Below, piece after piece: positions 50,050 through 59,914 of a stretch of DNA of 64,000 nt (its first letter is position 1; each line of letters opens with the position of its first letter). The position numbers and the translations under genes are program-made. Where the stretch lies: positions 62,001 to 126,000 of the forward strand of contig NZ_NSET01000006.1 of NCBI RefSeq assembly GCF_009192945.1, written 5' to 3'. Source of the stretch: Xanthomonas maliensis. Lineage in GTDB: Bacteria > Pseudomonadota > Gammaproteobacteria > Xanthomonadales > Xanthomonadaceae. The notes under the pieces were generated by a model. That model saw only the letters and a list, made by a program, of their open reading frames with translations. It searched no databases and was not told where the DNA came from.

Positions 50050-50201
50050 TTTTACGTGACCGGATTCCTCAAGTCCGGCAGCACGATGGCCGATAAATTC
50101 AGTATCCATCGTGATGTCGGCCTTGCGTTACACCAGGCATGCGATCACGGGAACACCCCGCCCCGCGACCCGCGCAGGCCAGCCAATTGAGGGAGTCATC
50201 C

Positions 50202-50615
50202 ATGTACGGTTCCAATCGCCAATACGCCGAGCAATACCGCAAGGTCGGCGTGTCCACCAGCGTGACGGAGGCCGATCCGCACAAGCTGGTTGCCTTGCTG
50301 TTCGCCGGCGCCTGCCAGCGCATTCGGCTCGCCCAGGCCTGCCTGGCGCAAGGCGACCAAGCCCGCAAGGGCAAGGCGATCGGCGAGGCCTGTGCGATCG
50401 TCGGCCATCTGAACGGCTCGCTCGACCACGAAGCCGGCGGTGAGATCGCCGGCAACCTGTCGGCGCTGTACGATTACGTGATGCAGCGGCTCACCAGCGC
50501 GAATCTGCACAACGACGACGCCGCGCTTGCCGAAGCGCTGGATCTGCTCAGCGAGATCGACGCGGCCTGGAACTCCATCCCGGCCGAACAACGCGGCATC
50601 GCCGCTCTGTCGTGA
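50202..50615 (+). CDS. fliS: Flagellar export chaperone FliS
   Basis: The flagellin chaperone, 137 residues, with the family start YRKVGVSTSVTEADPHKLVA, LLFAGACQRIRLAQ and the late segment LYDYVMQRLTSANLHND. ATG at 50202 follows GAGGGAG; the frame is open earlier without similarity. Its TGA overlaps the next start codon (GTGA). Confidence 0.95.
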   Translation: MYGSNRQYAEQYRKVGVSTSVTEADPHKLVALLFAGACQRIRLAQACLAQGDQARKGKAIGEACAIVGHLNGSLDHEAGGEIAGNLSALYDYVMQRLTSANLHNDDAALAEALDLLSEIDAAWNSIPAEQRGIAALS

Positions 50616-50917
50616 GCCCGACCATGCATAGCGTGCAAAGCCTTCAAGCCGAAATGACCGCGCTCCGCAGCGCAATGGCGCGCGAAGACTTCGATGCCAT
50701 GCCGGAGCTGCTGGCGGCGCACGACCTGCATTTGCAGACCTTCTGCCAGACCGTGGATCTGGAGCGCGACCGCGCCGGTCTGCTGACGCTGCAAGGTATG
50801 CAGCAGGACCTGATCCAGGCGATGCGCGATCGTCAACGCGTCCTGATCGATATGATCCGCGCCCAGCGCACCTCCGCGGCCGCGACCCGCGCCTACGCTG
50901 GAATCGGGCGCTTCTGA
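50612..50917 (+). CDS. FliT-like small helical protein
   Basis: A 101-residue, all-helical protein that starts with GTG overlapping the fliS stop; ATG at 50624 is an alternative. Position (fliD-fliS-X), size and helical pattern (LQAEMTALRSAMAREDFDAM, then two more helices) suit FliT, the FliD export chaperone. Sequence identity across FliT proteins is low, so the name is a positional inference. The stop overlaps the PilZ gene by one base. Confidence 0.65.
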   Translation: MSPTMHSVQSLQAEMTALRSAMAREDFDAMPELLAAHDLHLQTFCQTVDLERDRAGLLTLQGMQQDLIQAMRDRQRVLIDMIRAQRTSAAATRAYAGIGRF

Positions 50918-51486
50918 TGGACGCGCCGGGCGCGCTCGCGGCCGCGGCCGAGGCGGCGCTGTTCGGCGAGACCCTGAGCTGCGAACTGCAGTTGCCGGCC
51001 GACTTCACGCCCGACGTTGCCGCTGGCGCACCGCAGGCAGCAGAAACATTGCTGCGCAGCCTGGGACAGATCGAGGATCTGCGCAGCGATGAAAGCGGCG
51101 AGGACCGTGGCGACCTGCCGTTGTTGGTGCAACGCATGGACGCCAAGCTCGACCTGATGCTGGCCTTGATCGGCCGACTGGTGCGTCAGGCCGGCGGCGG
51201 GCCAGCGATCGGCCCCGTCCGTTGGTCGGTTCGCGGCATCCGCCTGCGATGCGATGCGTCGCCACCCGCCGTCGGCAGCGCGGGCAGCATCCGTCTGCAG
51301 GCCTCGGACTGGCTTCCTGAATACGTACAGTTTCCCGCAGATGTCCTGGCGACCGCGAGTGAGGGACAAACGCACTGGCTGTGGCTACGCTTCGCTCCAC
51401 TGGGCCCCGGTCTGCAGGACGCCCTGGAGCGCCACCTGTTTCGTTTGCATCGCCGGCAAGTCGCCGAGGCGCGCCGCCAGCGCTGA
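50917..51486 (+). CDS. Atypical (tetrameric) PilZ domain protein
   Basis: A 189-residue protein matching, by position and pattern, the tPilZ family first described in Xanthomonas campestris (XCC6012, between the flagellar chaperones and rpoN). Features are LFGETLSCELQLPADF at the start, a long heptad helix in the middle (LLVQRMDAKLDLMLALIGRL) that drives tetramer formation in the known structure, and a beta-barrel around it. The canonical RxxxR and D/NxSxxG c-di-GMP motifs of PilZ are not obvious, so c-di-GMP binding should not be assumed. It is coupled to the fliT-like gene. Confidence 0.75.
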   Translation: MDAPGALAAAAEAALFGETLSCELQLPADFTPDVAAGAPQAAETLLRSLGQIEDLRSDESGEDRGDLPLLVQRMDAKLDLMLALIGRLVRQAGGGPAIGPVRWSVRGIRLRCDASPPAVGSAGSIRLQASDWLPEYVQFPADVLATASEGQTHWLWLRFAPLGPGLQDALERHLFRLHRRQVAEARRQR

Positions 51487-51555
51487 GGCCGGCAGTTGGC
51501 GCCAGACGCCAGGTGGGCTAAGGTGTTCTTTCCTGAATAAGGTCTCTTCTGCGCC

Positions 51556-52188
51556 GTGCGAGTTATCATCGTCGACGATCACACCCTAGTCCGTGCCGGC
51601 CTCTCGCGGCTGCTGCAAACCTTTGCCGGCATCGACGTCGTCGGTGAAGCGAGCAATGCCCAACAAGCCGTGGACATGACCACGCTGCATCGACCGGACC
51701 TGGTGCTGATGGACTTGTCATTGCCCGGCCGGAGTGGTCTGGATGCGATGACCGATGTGCTGCGCGCCGCGCCGCGTACGCATGTGGTGATGATGTCCAT
51801 GCACGACGACCCGGTGCATGTTCGCGATGCGCTCGACCGCGGCGCGGTCGGCTTCGTGGTCAAGGATGCCGCGCCGCTGGAACTGGAACTGGCCCTGCGC
51901 GCAGCGGCGGCTGGCCAGGTGTTTCTGAGCCCGCAGATCTCTTCCAAGATGATCGCGCCGATGCTTGGACGCGAGAAGCCAGTCGGCATCGCGGCCTTGT
52001 CGCCCCGCCAGCGCGAGATCCTGCGCGAGATCGGTCGCGGCCAGAGCAACAAGGAAATCGCCGCCGACCTGGGCATCAGCGTCAAGACCGTGGAAACCCA
52101 CCGCGCCCGCATGATGGAGTCGCTGGGGTGCCGCCGCGCCAACGATCTGGTGCTGCTGGCCGCCAAGCATCACAACGAGCTGGTGTAA
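51556..52188 (+). CDS. NarL/FixJ-type response regulator
   Basis: A 210-residue regulator with a receiver domain (Asp53 in VLMDLSLPGRSG; Lys of VVKDAAP) and a LuxR-type helix-turn-helix (LSPRQREILREIGRGQSNKE, then IAADLGISVKTVETHRARMM). It starts with GTG. No kinase gene adjoins it. RavS, 21 kb upstream, is of the HisKA_3 class that normally pairs with NarL-type regulators, so cross-talk is conceivable. Targets are unknown; flagellar or virulence genes are plausible from context only. Confidence 0.88.
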   Translation: MRVIIVDDHTLVRAGLSRLLQTFAGIDVVGEASNAQQAVDMTTLHRPDLVLMDLSLPGRSGLDAMTDVLRAAPRTHVVMMSMHDDPVHVRDALDRGAVGFVVKDAAPLELELALRAAAAGQVFLSPQISSKMIAPMLGREKPVGIAALSPRQREILREIGRGQSNKEIAADLGISVKTVETHRARMMESLGCRRANDLVLLAAKHHNELV

Positions 52189-52404
52189 GGCTGGCCTCTC
52201 GGGGCATCCGGCTGATCGCCTGCAAAAGAGTGACGGGATTCCGACGGGCACGCTTGAGCTCGCGCCGCCTGTCGGGAACTTCCTGACGGTGCGTCGGGAA
52301 AATCACCAGCAGACTCACACGACTCCCTGATTCGAAACCCGTCACTCCGTCCTGCAAGATGCGTTCCATCGCCGCCGTGCGCGGCGCAACCGGGAAGCGC
52401 CTCC

Positions 52405-53811
52405 ATGAAGCCGACCATCTCGACCCAGCTTGGCCAGCAACTGCACCTCACTCCGCAGTTGCTGCAGTCCATTCGCCTGTTGCAGCTCGACGGTATGCAG
52501 CTGGAACTGGAAATCCGCCGCGCACTGGAAACCAACCCATTGCTCGAGCTGGACGAGTTGGCCGAGACCAGCGATGAGTCCACGCCGGGAAGCGACGATG
52601 GCGCCACCGACGTGGCAGCGTTCGACGAGTTGCCGGAAAGCACGATGTGGGACGTGGCCGGCAGCAGCTGGAACGACGGCGACGACGACCGCATGCAGCG
52701 CGTGGCCGCCGGCGAATCCAGCGACCCGCATGTGCGCATCCTGCGCGAGCTGGCGCTGGACCTGGACGAGGCGGCGCTGGCAGCGGCCGCGTTCTGGCTC
52801 GAACAGACCGACGACGCCGGCTACCTGACCGAATCGCTGGCGACCCTGCAGTTGCTCGCCGCGACCCGCCTGGGCATGACCGTGCAGGAAGTCGAGGCGA
52901 TCCGCCAGCGGCTGTTGCATGGCGATCCGGCCGGCCTGGCCGCCTGCGATCTGCGCGAGTGCCTGCAGGCCCAGCTCACCGCCCTGCCCGGTCGCGTGCC
53001 GGCTCGCCATTTGGCCGCCCGCCTGCTCGCTGGCGATCTGGACCTGCTGGCCAGCCACGACTATCCGCTGTTGGCCCGCAGCCACGATGCCGAAGTCGAC
53101 GACGTGCGCGAAGCGGTACGGTTGATCCTGTCGTTGCAGCCGCGTCCGGGCGAGGACCTGCTGCAAGACGGCAATGGCAGCGTGATCCCCGATGTGCTGG
53201 CGTGGCATGCCGACGGCAGCTGGCGGGTGGCGCTCAACCCGGCCACCACCCACCGCGTCAGCATCAATCCGGTGCACGAACGCGCACTGGCCGATGCCGG
53301 CGAAGCCGCGCAGCCGCTGCGCGACATGCTGCAGGAAGCGCGCTGGCTGACCCGCGGCCTGTCGATGCGCTACGAGACCCTGCTACGCGCCACCCGCGCC
53401 ATCGTCGAGCGCCAGGCCGCCTTCCTGGCCCGCGGCGAGGAAGCCATGGCGCCGCTGACGCTGAAGGAAATCGCCGACGAGATCGGCATGCACGAGTCGA
53501 CCATCTCGCGCATCACCACCGGCAAATACCTGCAGACCCCGCGCGGGACCCTCGAGCTCAAGCACTTCTTCGCCGTGCGCCTGGAAGGCGCCAGCGTGTC
53601 CGGCCAGGCCGTCAAGGCCATGGTTCGCCGCCTGATCGAGAACGAGCCCGCCGGTCGGCCGCTGGCAGACGAGGCCATCGCCGGGCTGCTGTCGCGCCAG
53701 GGCGTTAATATCGCGCGCCGGACCGTGGCCAAGTACCGCGAACAACTGGATATCGCCCCGGCTCGCGAGCGCCGACGCACCAACAAACCGCTGCTCGCAC
53801 GGGCGGGATAA
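52405..53811 (+). CDS. rpoN: RNA polymerase sigma-54 factor
   Basis: A 468-residue sigma-54. Region I (STQLGQQLHLTPQLLQSIRL, LQLDGMQLELEIRRALETNP) contacts activators. The acidic Region II follows, then the core-binding domain, the helix-turn-helix (EIADEIGMHESTISRITTGK) and the RpoN box (ARRTVAKYRE). In Xanthomonas this cluster copy is called rpoN2 and is essential for motility; a second copy elsewhere is usual but cannot be seen here. It heads rpoN-vemR-fleQ. The sigma-54 promoters before flgA, flgB, flgG and the sugar island are its likely targets. Confidence 0.96.
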   Translation: MKPTISTQLGQQLHLTPQLLQSIRLLQLDGMQLELEIRRALETNPLLELDELAETSDESTPGSDDGATDVAAFDELPESTMWDVAGSSWNDGDDDRMQRVAAGESSDPHVRILRELALDLDEAALAAAAFWLEQTDDAGYLTESLATLQLLAATRLGMTVQEVEAIRQRLLHGDPAGLAACDLRECLQAQLTALPGRVPARHLAARLLAGDLDLLASHDYPLLARSHDAEVDDVREAVRLILSLQPRPGEDLLQDGNGSVIPDVLAWHADGSWRVALNPATTHRVSINPVHERALADAGEAAQPLRDMLQEARWLTRGLSMRYETLLRATRAIVERQAAFLARGEEAMAPLTLKEIADEIGMHESTISRITTGKYLQTPRGTLELKHFFAVRLEGASVSGQAVKAMVRRLIENEPAGRPLADEAIAGLLSRQGVNIARRTVAKYREQLDIAPARERRRTNKPLLARAG

Positions 53812-53819
53812 GGACTACT

Positions 53820-54195
53820 ATGAGCAAACTCACTGTGCTGCTGGTCGACGACCACGAGGGCTTCATCAACGCTGCGATGCGTCATTTTCGCAAGGTCGAC
53901 TGGCTGAACATCGTGGGCAGCGCCGCCAACGGCCTGGAAGCGATCGAACGCTCCGAAGCGCTGCGCCCGCGCGTTGTGCTGATGGACCTGGCCATGCCGG
54001 AAATGGGCGGGCTGCAAGCCACCCGTCTGATCAAGACGCAGGACGATCCGCCGTATATTGTGATTGCGAGCCACTTCGACGATGCCGAACATCGTGAACA
54101 CGCTCTTCGCGCGGGTGCTGACAATTTTGTCAGCAAGCTGTCCTACATCCAGGAAGTCATGCCAATCCTGGAGGGCCTGACGGAGGGAGCCAGGA

Positions 54196-54203
<8 letters not shown>
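53820..54203 (+). CDS. vemR: Receiver-only response regulator VemR
   Basis: A 127-residue single receiver domain with Asp10/Asp11, acceptor Asp56 ([12 protein letters not shown]) and the Lys of NFVSKL. In Xanthomonas campestris vemR lies between rpoN2 and fleQ and affects motility, exopolysaccharide and virulence, interacting with FleQ/RpoN2; the arrangement here is identical. It has no output domain, so it acts by protein contact. It overlaps fleQ by 8 nt. The orphan cytosolic kinase at 31870-33096 is a candidate donor. Confidence 0.92.
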
Positions 54204-55680
<1,477 letters not shown>

Positions 55681-55985
55681 GCGGGCGCGCGCTTGCGCTG
55701 CCCGCTGGCACACTGTTTGCTTCGGTACGAATGCACGTCCGCGCAGCCGTTGGGCGCGACGGAATTTCGACATCCACCAGCCGAGCGTGCTATGCATCTT
55801 GAAATGACAGGGCTTGGTCGTCAGCGGTCTGGAGCGGGAAAGCGAGCGAGCGGAGATCCGCAAGCGGCTGACGCGCGCGATGTCGACACCGGCGTGGCCG
55901 ATGTCGCCGGCATCTCTCCATGCTTAGTCCGACAGTCCGCGCCATTCGCCGCATCGGCAATCCTTGCTTGCCCGGCGAACGACGC
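55681..55985 (+). other. Leader region of the sugar-modification island
   Basis: This 305-nt stretch holds a sigma-54 promoter at 55706-55721, leaving a long leader of about 250 nt. I found no recognisable riboswitch or small gene in it; the short frames present have no start signal or family character. Confidence 0.55.
55706..55721 (+). promoter_or_regulatory. Sigma-54 promoter of the flagellin-modification island
   Basis: TGGCACA-CTGT-TTGCT with GG at 55707-55708 and GC at 55719-55720, ten bases apart, as close to consensus as the flgB promoter. It directs transcription into the aminotransferase gene and the genes that follow. Confidence 0.87.
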
Positions 55986-57095
55986 ATGACCATTCCCGTC
56001 ACCAGCCCCCTACTGCCGCCGCTCGAAGAATTCCTGCCTTACCTGGAGCAGATCTGGGCGAGCAAGATCGTCAGCAATGGCGGCCAGATGCATCAGGCGC
56101 TGGAGCGCGCGCTGTGCGACTATCTCGGCGTGCCGCACCTGGCGTTGTTGACCAACGGCACCACCGCCTTGGTCACCGCGTTGCAGGCGCTGCGCGTGAC
56201 CGGTGAAGTGATCACTACCCCCTATTCGTTCGTCGCCACGGCCCATTCGCTATTGTGGAAGAGCATCACCCCGGTGTTCGTGGACATCGACCCGCTGACG
56301 CTCAACATGGATCCGTCCAAGATCGAGGCCGCCATCACCCCGCAGACCACCGCCATCATGCCGGTGCACTGCTATGGCACCGCCTGCGATATCGACGGCA
56401 TCACCCGCATCGCCGACATCTACAACCTCAAGGTGATCTACGATGCTGCGCATGCCTTCGGCGTGCGCGATGGTGGCGGCTCGATCCTGCGCCATGGCGA
56501 TCTGAGCGTACTGAGTTTCCATGCCACCAAGGTGTTCAACACCTTCGAGGGCGGCGCGATCGTCTGTCCGGACGAGAAGACCTATCAGCGCATCGGCCAT
56601 CTGAAGAATTTCGGTTTCGTCGACGAAACCACGGTGGTGGCGCCCGGCATCAACGGCAAGATGAACGAGGTGAGCGCGGCCTTCGGCCTGTTGCAGCTCA
56701 AGCACATCGACCAGGCGATCGCCCAGCGTGCCGCGATCGACGCTCAGTACCGCGCCCGCTTGGCTGCGGTCGATGGCATCCACTGTGTCGCACGTGGCGC
56801 GCATTCCAGCCCCAATTACGCCTACTTTCCGATCCTCGTGCGCGAAGACTATCCGCTGTCGCGCGACGCACTCTACCAGCGCATGCGCGAGCATGACATC
56901 CTGGTGCGCCGGTACTTCTATCCGTTGATCAGCGATTTCCCGATGTATCGCGCCCTGCCCTCGGCCGCACCGGCCTGGTTGCCGGTGGCGCGTTCGGTGT
57001 CGGCGCAGGTGCTGTGCCTGCCGATCTTTCCCGGCCTCGGCAGCGACCAGGTCGACCGCATCGCCGAGCTGATCGCCAACCCACTTGCAGCCTGA
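55986..57095 (+). CDS. DegT/DnrJ/EryC1 sugar aminotransferase (VioA-like)
   Basis: A 369-residue PLP enzyme that would transaminate a nucleotide-linked 4-keto-6-deoxyhexose. The PLP lysine is Lys182 (LSFHATKVFNTFEGGAIV), and family motifs LTNGTTALVTALQAL, PYSFVATAHSLLW and DAAHAFGV are present. It resembles VioA, which makes dTDP-4-amino-4,6-dideoxyglucose, the sugar found on Pseudomonas syringae flagellin; product stereochemistry cannot be read from sequence. ATG at 55986 matches the family start (IPVTSPLLPPLEEF). It is the first gene of the island behind a sigma-54 promoter. Confidence 0.88.
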   Translation: MTIPVTSPLLPPLEEFLPYLEQIWASKIVSNGGQMHQALERALCDYLGVPHLALLTNGTTALVTALQALRVTGEVITTPYSFVATAHSLLWKSITPVFVDIDPLTLNMDPSKIEAAITPQTTAIMPVHCYGTACDIDGITRIADIYNLKVIYDAAHAFGVRDGGGSILRHGDLSVLSFHATKVFNTFEGGAIVCPDEKTYQRIGHLKNFGFVDETTVVAPGINGKMNEVSAAFGLLQLKHIDQAIAQRAAIDAQYRARLAAVDGIHCVARGAHSSPNYAYFPILVREDYPLSRDALYQRMREHDILVRRYFYPLISDFPMYRALPSAAPAWLPVARSVSAQVLCLPIFPGLGSDQVDRIAELIANPLAA

Positions 57096-57152
57096 CTGCA
57101 TCCCACCCGGCCGCAGGGCCGACCTTCTTCACTTTCCACCAGGCCAGACCGC

Positions 57153-57377
57153 ATGACCCAGGCAACGTTCATCGAAAATTTCCTCGCCGCTACCGATTTT
57201 CAGGAGCCGGTCGAGGTCGACATGGAGACCGTCTTACGTGAGCTTCCCGAATGGGATTCGTTGGCGGCACTGGGCGTGATCGTGATGTTCGATATGGAAT
57301 ACGGCAAGACCATCACCGGCGAGGATCTTGCGACCGTGGTCACGCTGGGCGACCTCTACAAGCTGACCGAGGCATAA
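57153..57377 (+). CDS. Dedicated acyl carrier protein
   Basis: A 74-residue carrier protein. Ser36 in EWDSLAALG is the phosphopantetheine site. It diverges from housekeeping AcpP and has the EWDSLAAL form common in amino-sugar and polysaccharide tailoring clusters. It sits one base before the KAS III gene, so it very likely carries the short acyl chain that enzyme makes. The acyl group would later be moved to the amino sugar. Confidence 0.9.
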   Translation: MTQATFIENFLAATDFQEPVEVDMETVLRELPEWDSLAALGVIVMFDMEYGKTITGEDLATVVTLGDLYKLTEA

Positions 57378-57378
57378 G

Positions 57379-58419
57379 ATGCCGACTTCCACGCTGCATA
57401 ACGTCCGCTTTGCCGGGATGGCGACCTGCGTGCCCAAGCGCGTGGTGTCCAATCTCACCGATTGCCGTCCGCAGATTCGCTCCGAGCGCGAGCGGCTGGT
57501 GCGCAACATCGGCATCGAGACGCGCCGCATGGCCAGCGAATGGCAATGCTTCTCGGACCTGGCGTTCGACGCCACCGAAGTGCTGCTGGAGCGTCTGCAA
57601 TGGAAGCGCGAAGAGATCGACGCGCTGATCGTGGTGACGCAGTCGCCGGATTACCCGATCCCGGCCACCGCCATCATCCTGCAGGACAGGCTGGGACTGT
57701 CGCACGCCACCGTCGCCTTCGACGTCAATCTGGGCTGCTCCGCCTACCCCTTCGGCATCAACCTGCTCGGCTCGATGATCGCCGCCGGCGGCGTCAAGAA
57801 GGGCTTGCTGCTGGTCGGCGACCGCAGCGCGAACCTGGAGGATCCGATCTTTTCCGACTCCGGCACGGCCACGGCACTGGAATTCACCGCCGATGCGCCA
57901 CCAATGCACTTCGACCTCAACAGTGATGGGAGTGGCTACAGGGCGATCATTCTGCCAGTCGGCGGCCAACGCGAGCCGGTTGCCGTGCAGCACCTGATTC
58001 CGTTCCGCGAGGAACCCAACGGCCCATGGCGACGCGGCGCGGATCTGATCCTGGACGGCGTAGCGGTATTGAGCTTCTCCACCCAGCGCATTCCGCCGGC
58101 GGTACAGAAACTGCTCGACTACACTGGTGTTTCCAAGGAGGAAATCGATTATTTCGTGTTCCACCAAGCCAATCGCATGATCAACGAGACCATTCGTAAG
58201 AAGCTCGGCCTACCGACGGAAAAAGTACCCTCCACGCTGCACGACTTCGGCAACTCTAGCGGTGCCTCGCTGCCAGTGACCATGACCGCGCGCATCAACA
58301 AGGAACTCGAAGCCGGGCCCAAGCGCGTGCTGCTGTGCGGGTTCGGCATCGGCTTGTCGTGGGGCAGCTGCCTGCTCGACATCGAAGGGGCTGTTTTTCC
58401 GGACCTTATCGAATCGTGA
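57379..58419 (+). CDS. 3-oxoacyl-ACP synthase III-like (KAS III)
   Basis: A 346-residue ketosynthase with catalytic Cys120 (DVNLGCSAYPFG), His262 (FVFHQANRMI) and Asn292 (GNSSGASLPV). KAS III enzymes condense acetyl-CoA with malonyl-ACP, which here would give acetoacetyl-ACP on the adjacent carrier. It is not the housekeeping FabH: it lies in a sugar-modification cluster and overlaps the next gene by GTGA. Substrate choice is inferred from context. Confidence 0.9.
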   Translation: MPTSTLHNVRFAGMATCVPKRVVSNLTDCRPQIRSERERLVRNIGIETRRMASEWQCFSDLAFDATEVLLERLQWKREEIDALIVVTQSPDYPIPATAIILQDRLGLSHATVAFDVNLGCSAYPFGINLLGSMIAAGGVKKGLLLVGDRSANLEDPIFSDSGTATALEFTADAPPMHFDLNSDGSGYRAIILPVGGQREPVAVQHLIPFREEPNGPWRRGADLILDGVAVLSFSTQRIPPAVQKLLDYTGVSKEEIDYFVFHQANRMINETIRKKLGLPTEKVPSTLHDFGNSSGASLPVTMTARINKELEAGPKRVLLCGFGIGLSWGSCLLDIEGAVFPDLIES

Positions 58420-59180
58420 GCATTGCCCCCGACCCCTTCTCGCTAGCCGGCAAACGCATCCTCGTCACCGGCGCCTCCTCGGGTATTGGTCGCCAGATCG
58501 CCATTTCCTGCGCCGAGCTTGGTGCCCAACTTGCCATCAGCGGACGCGACCAAATGCGGCTGGCTTCGACCCTAGAGGCTTTGCAGGGCGCAGGACACTT
58601 GGCAATTGCGGCGGACCTTGACCGGCAGGAAGACATCGATCGCCTGGTCGCCGATGTCGGCGTGTTGGACGGGGTGGCGCACGCCGCCGGGATTTCTCGG
58701 CTCGTTCCGCTGCGCTTGATCAATCGGGCACATTTAGACGACATCTTCTCCAGTAACACATTCGCTCCGATGCTCCTGACTCGCGGCCTGTTAGCGAAGA
58801 AGCGCATCGCCGCGAACGGCTCGCTGGTCTTCGTCGCTTCAGTCGCCTCGCACATTGGGCCGATGGCGAGCAGCGCGTATGCGGCCAGCAAGAGCGCCCT
58901 GCTCGGCATGGTGAGATCGCTGGGGCAAGAAGTTGCAAAGAGTGGAATACGCGCCAATTGTATCGCCCCGGGTTACGTGCGAACGCCGCTGCTCGACGGC
59001 CTGCAGGGCAGCGGTGGAAATATGGAAGGGCTGTTCGAACTGACGCCGCTCGGCATGGGTGAGCCCGAGGACGTCGCCTACGCCGCTGCGTATCTGCTGG
59101 CAGACGCGAGTCGCTGGATCACGCGCAACTATTTTGTCGTGGACGGTGGGCTCACCGTGCCAATGGACATCTATGCATGA
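58416..59180 (+). CDS. SDR-family oxidoreductase (3-oxoacyl-ACP reductase-like), first of two
   Basis: A 254-residue Rossmann-fold reductase starting with GTG that overlaps the KAS III stop. The cofactor motif is GASSGIG; the catalytic residues are Ser142 or Ser145 with Tyr155 and Lys159 (YAASKSALLG), and the usual C-terminal motif VDGGLTV is present. A likely task is reduction of 3-oxobutanoyl-ACP to 3-hydroxybutanoyl-ACP. Base composition starts to fall here compared with the flagellar genes. It overlaps the next SDR by ATGA. Confidence 0.87.
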   Translation: MSIAPDPFSLAGKRILVTGASSGIGRQIAISCAELGAQLAISGRDQMRLASTLEALQGAGHLAIAADLDRQEDIDRLVADVGVLDGVAHAAGISRLVPLRLINRAHLDDIFSSNTFAPMLLTRGLLAKKRIAANGSLVFVASVASHIGPMASSAYAASKSALLGMVRSLGQEVAKSGIRANCIAPGYVRTPLLDGLQGSGGNMEGLFELTPLGMGEPEDVAYAAAYLLADASRWITRNYFVVDGGLTVPMDIYA

Positions 59181-59914
59181 ACACGCCGGCACGCAAAGCG
59201 TTTTCGCTCGACGGCAAGACAATCGTGGTGACGGGCGCGTCGTCGGGATTGGGGCGGCAGATCGCTATCGCCTGCGCGCAGCGAGGCGCCCGCATCGTTC
59301 TCGCCGGCCGCGACACAGACCGACTCGCGCAGACTAAGGCGCAGCTGCGGGGCACGGGCCATGTTGGCGTGCTCGGGGACCTGACCAGCGCCGCCGATCG
59401 TGAAGCACTGGCTGCTGCAGCTGGTACGACGGTACATGGTCTGGTGCACTCCGCTGGCATGCAGAAGCATTGCCCGATACGGCAGCTGACCGAGGCGGCG
59501 ATGAACGAGATGTACACGATCAATTTTCTCGCTCCGGTGATGCTGACTCAGCGCCTGCTGCAGGCCAACGCCATCGCACCACAGGGCTCGATCGTATTCA
59601 TGCTATCCACTGCTGCGCACCTCGGCACGCGCGGTGTAGGGCCGTATTCGGCGATGAAAGCCGGCCTTACCGGCGTCATCAAATGCCTGGCGCTCGAACA
59701 GGCCAAGCGCAGGATCCGAGTCAACGGCATTTCCCCCTCAGCCGTAGCCACCCCAATGTGGGCCGCGGACCAACTCGAGGCGCAGAAGGCACGTCATCCG
59801 CTAGGCCTGGGTGAACCGCACGACGTCGCCAACGCCGCAATCTACCTCCTTGCCGACGCCAGCCGCTGGGTCACTGGGACCAGCCTGGTGATGGACGGCG
59901 GCTCGATCCTATGA
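59177..59914 (+). CDS. SDR-family oxidoreductase, second of two
   Basis: A 245-residue SDR with GASSGLG, Ser144, Tyr157 and Lys161 (YSAMKAGLTGVIK) and the final MDGGSIL. It is clearly related to the preceding gene (shared FSLDGK or FSLAGK start and the ADASRW segment near the end), so the pair probably arose by tandem duplication. It could share the reductase task or act on another keto group, for example on the sugar. It overlaps both neighbours by ATGA. Confidence 0.87.
   Translation: MNTPARKAFSLDGKTIVVTGASSGLGRQIAIACAQRGARIVLAGRDTDRLAQTKAQLRGTGHVGVLGDLTSAADREALAAAAGTTVHGLVHSAGMQKHCPIRQLTEAAMNEMYTINFLAPVMLTQRLLQANAIAPQGSIVFMLSTAAHLGTRGVGPYSAMKAGLTGVIKCLALEQAKRRIRVNGISPSAVATPMWAADQLEAQKARHPLGLGEPHDVANAAIYLLADASRWVTGTSLVMDGGSIL

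Noticed and set aside
52189-52404. Sigma-54 promoter before rpoN
   Set aside because: A GG-N10-GC pair exists near 52209 (CGGCTGATCGCCTGCA), but the inner bases fit the consensus poorly, so I do not claim autoregulation.
55693-55989. Small protein gene (98 codons) in the leader of the island
   Set aside because: It overlaps the sigma-54 promoter and the aminotransferase start, has no ribosome binding site and no recognisable features.
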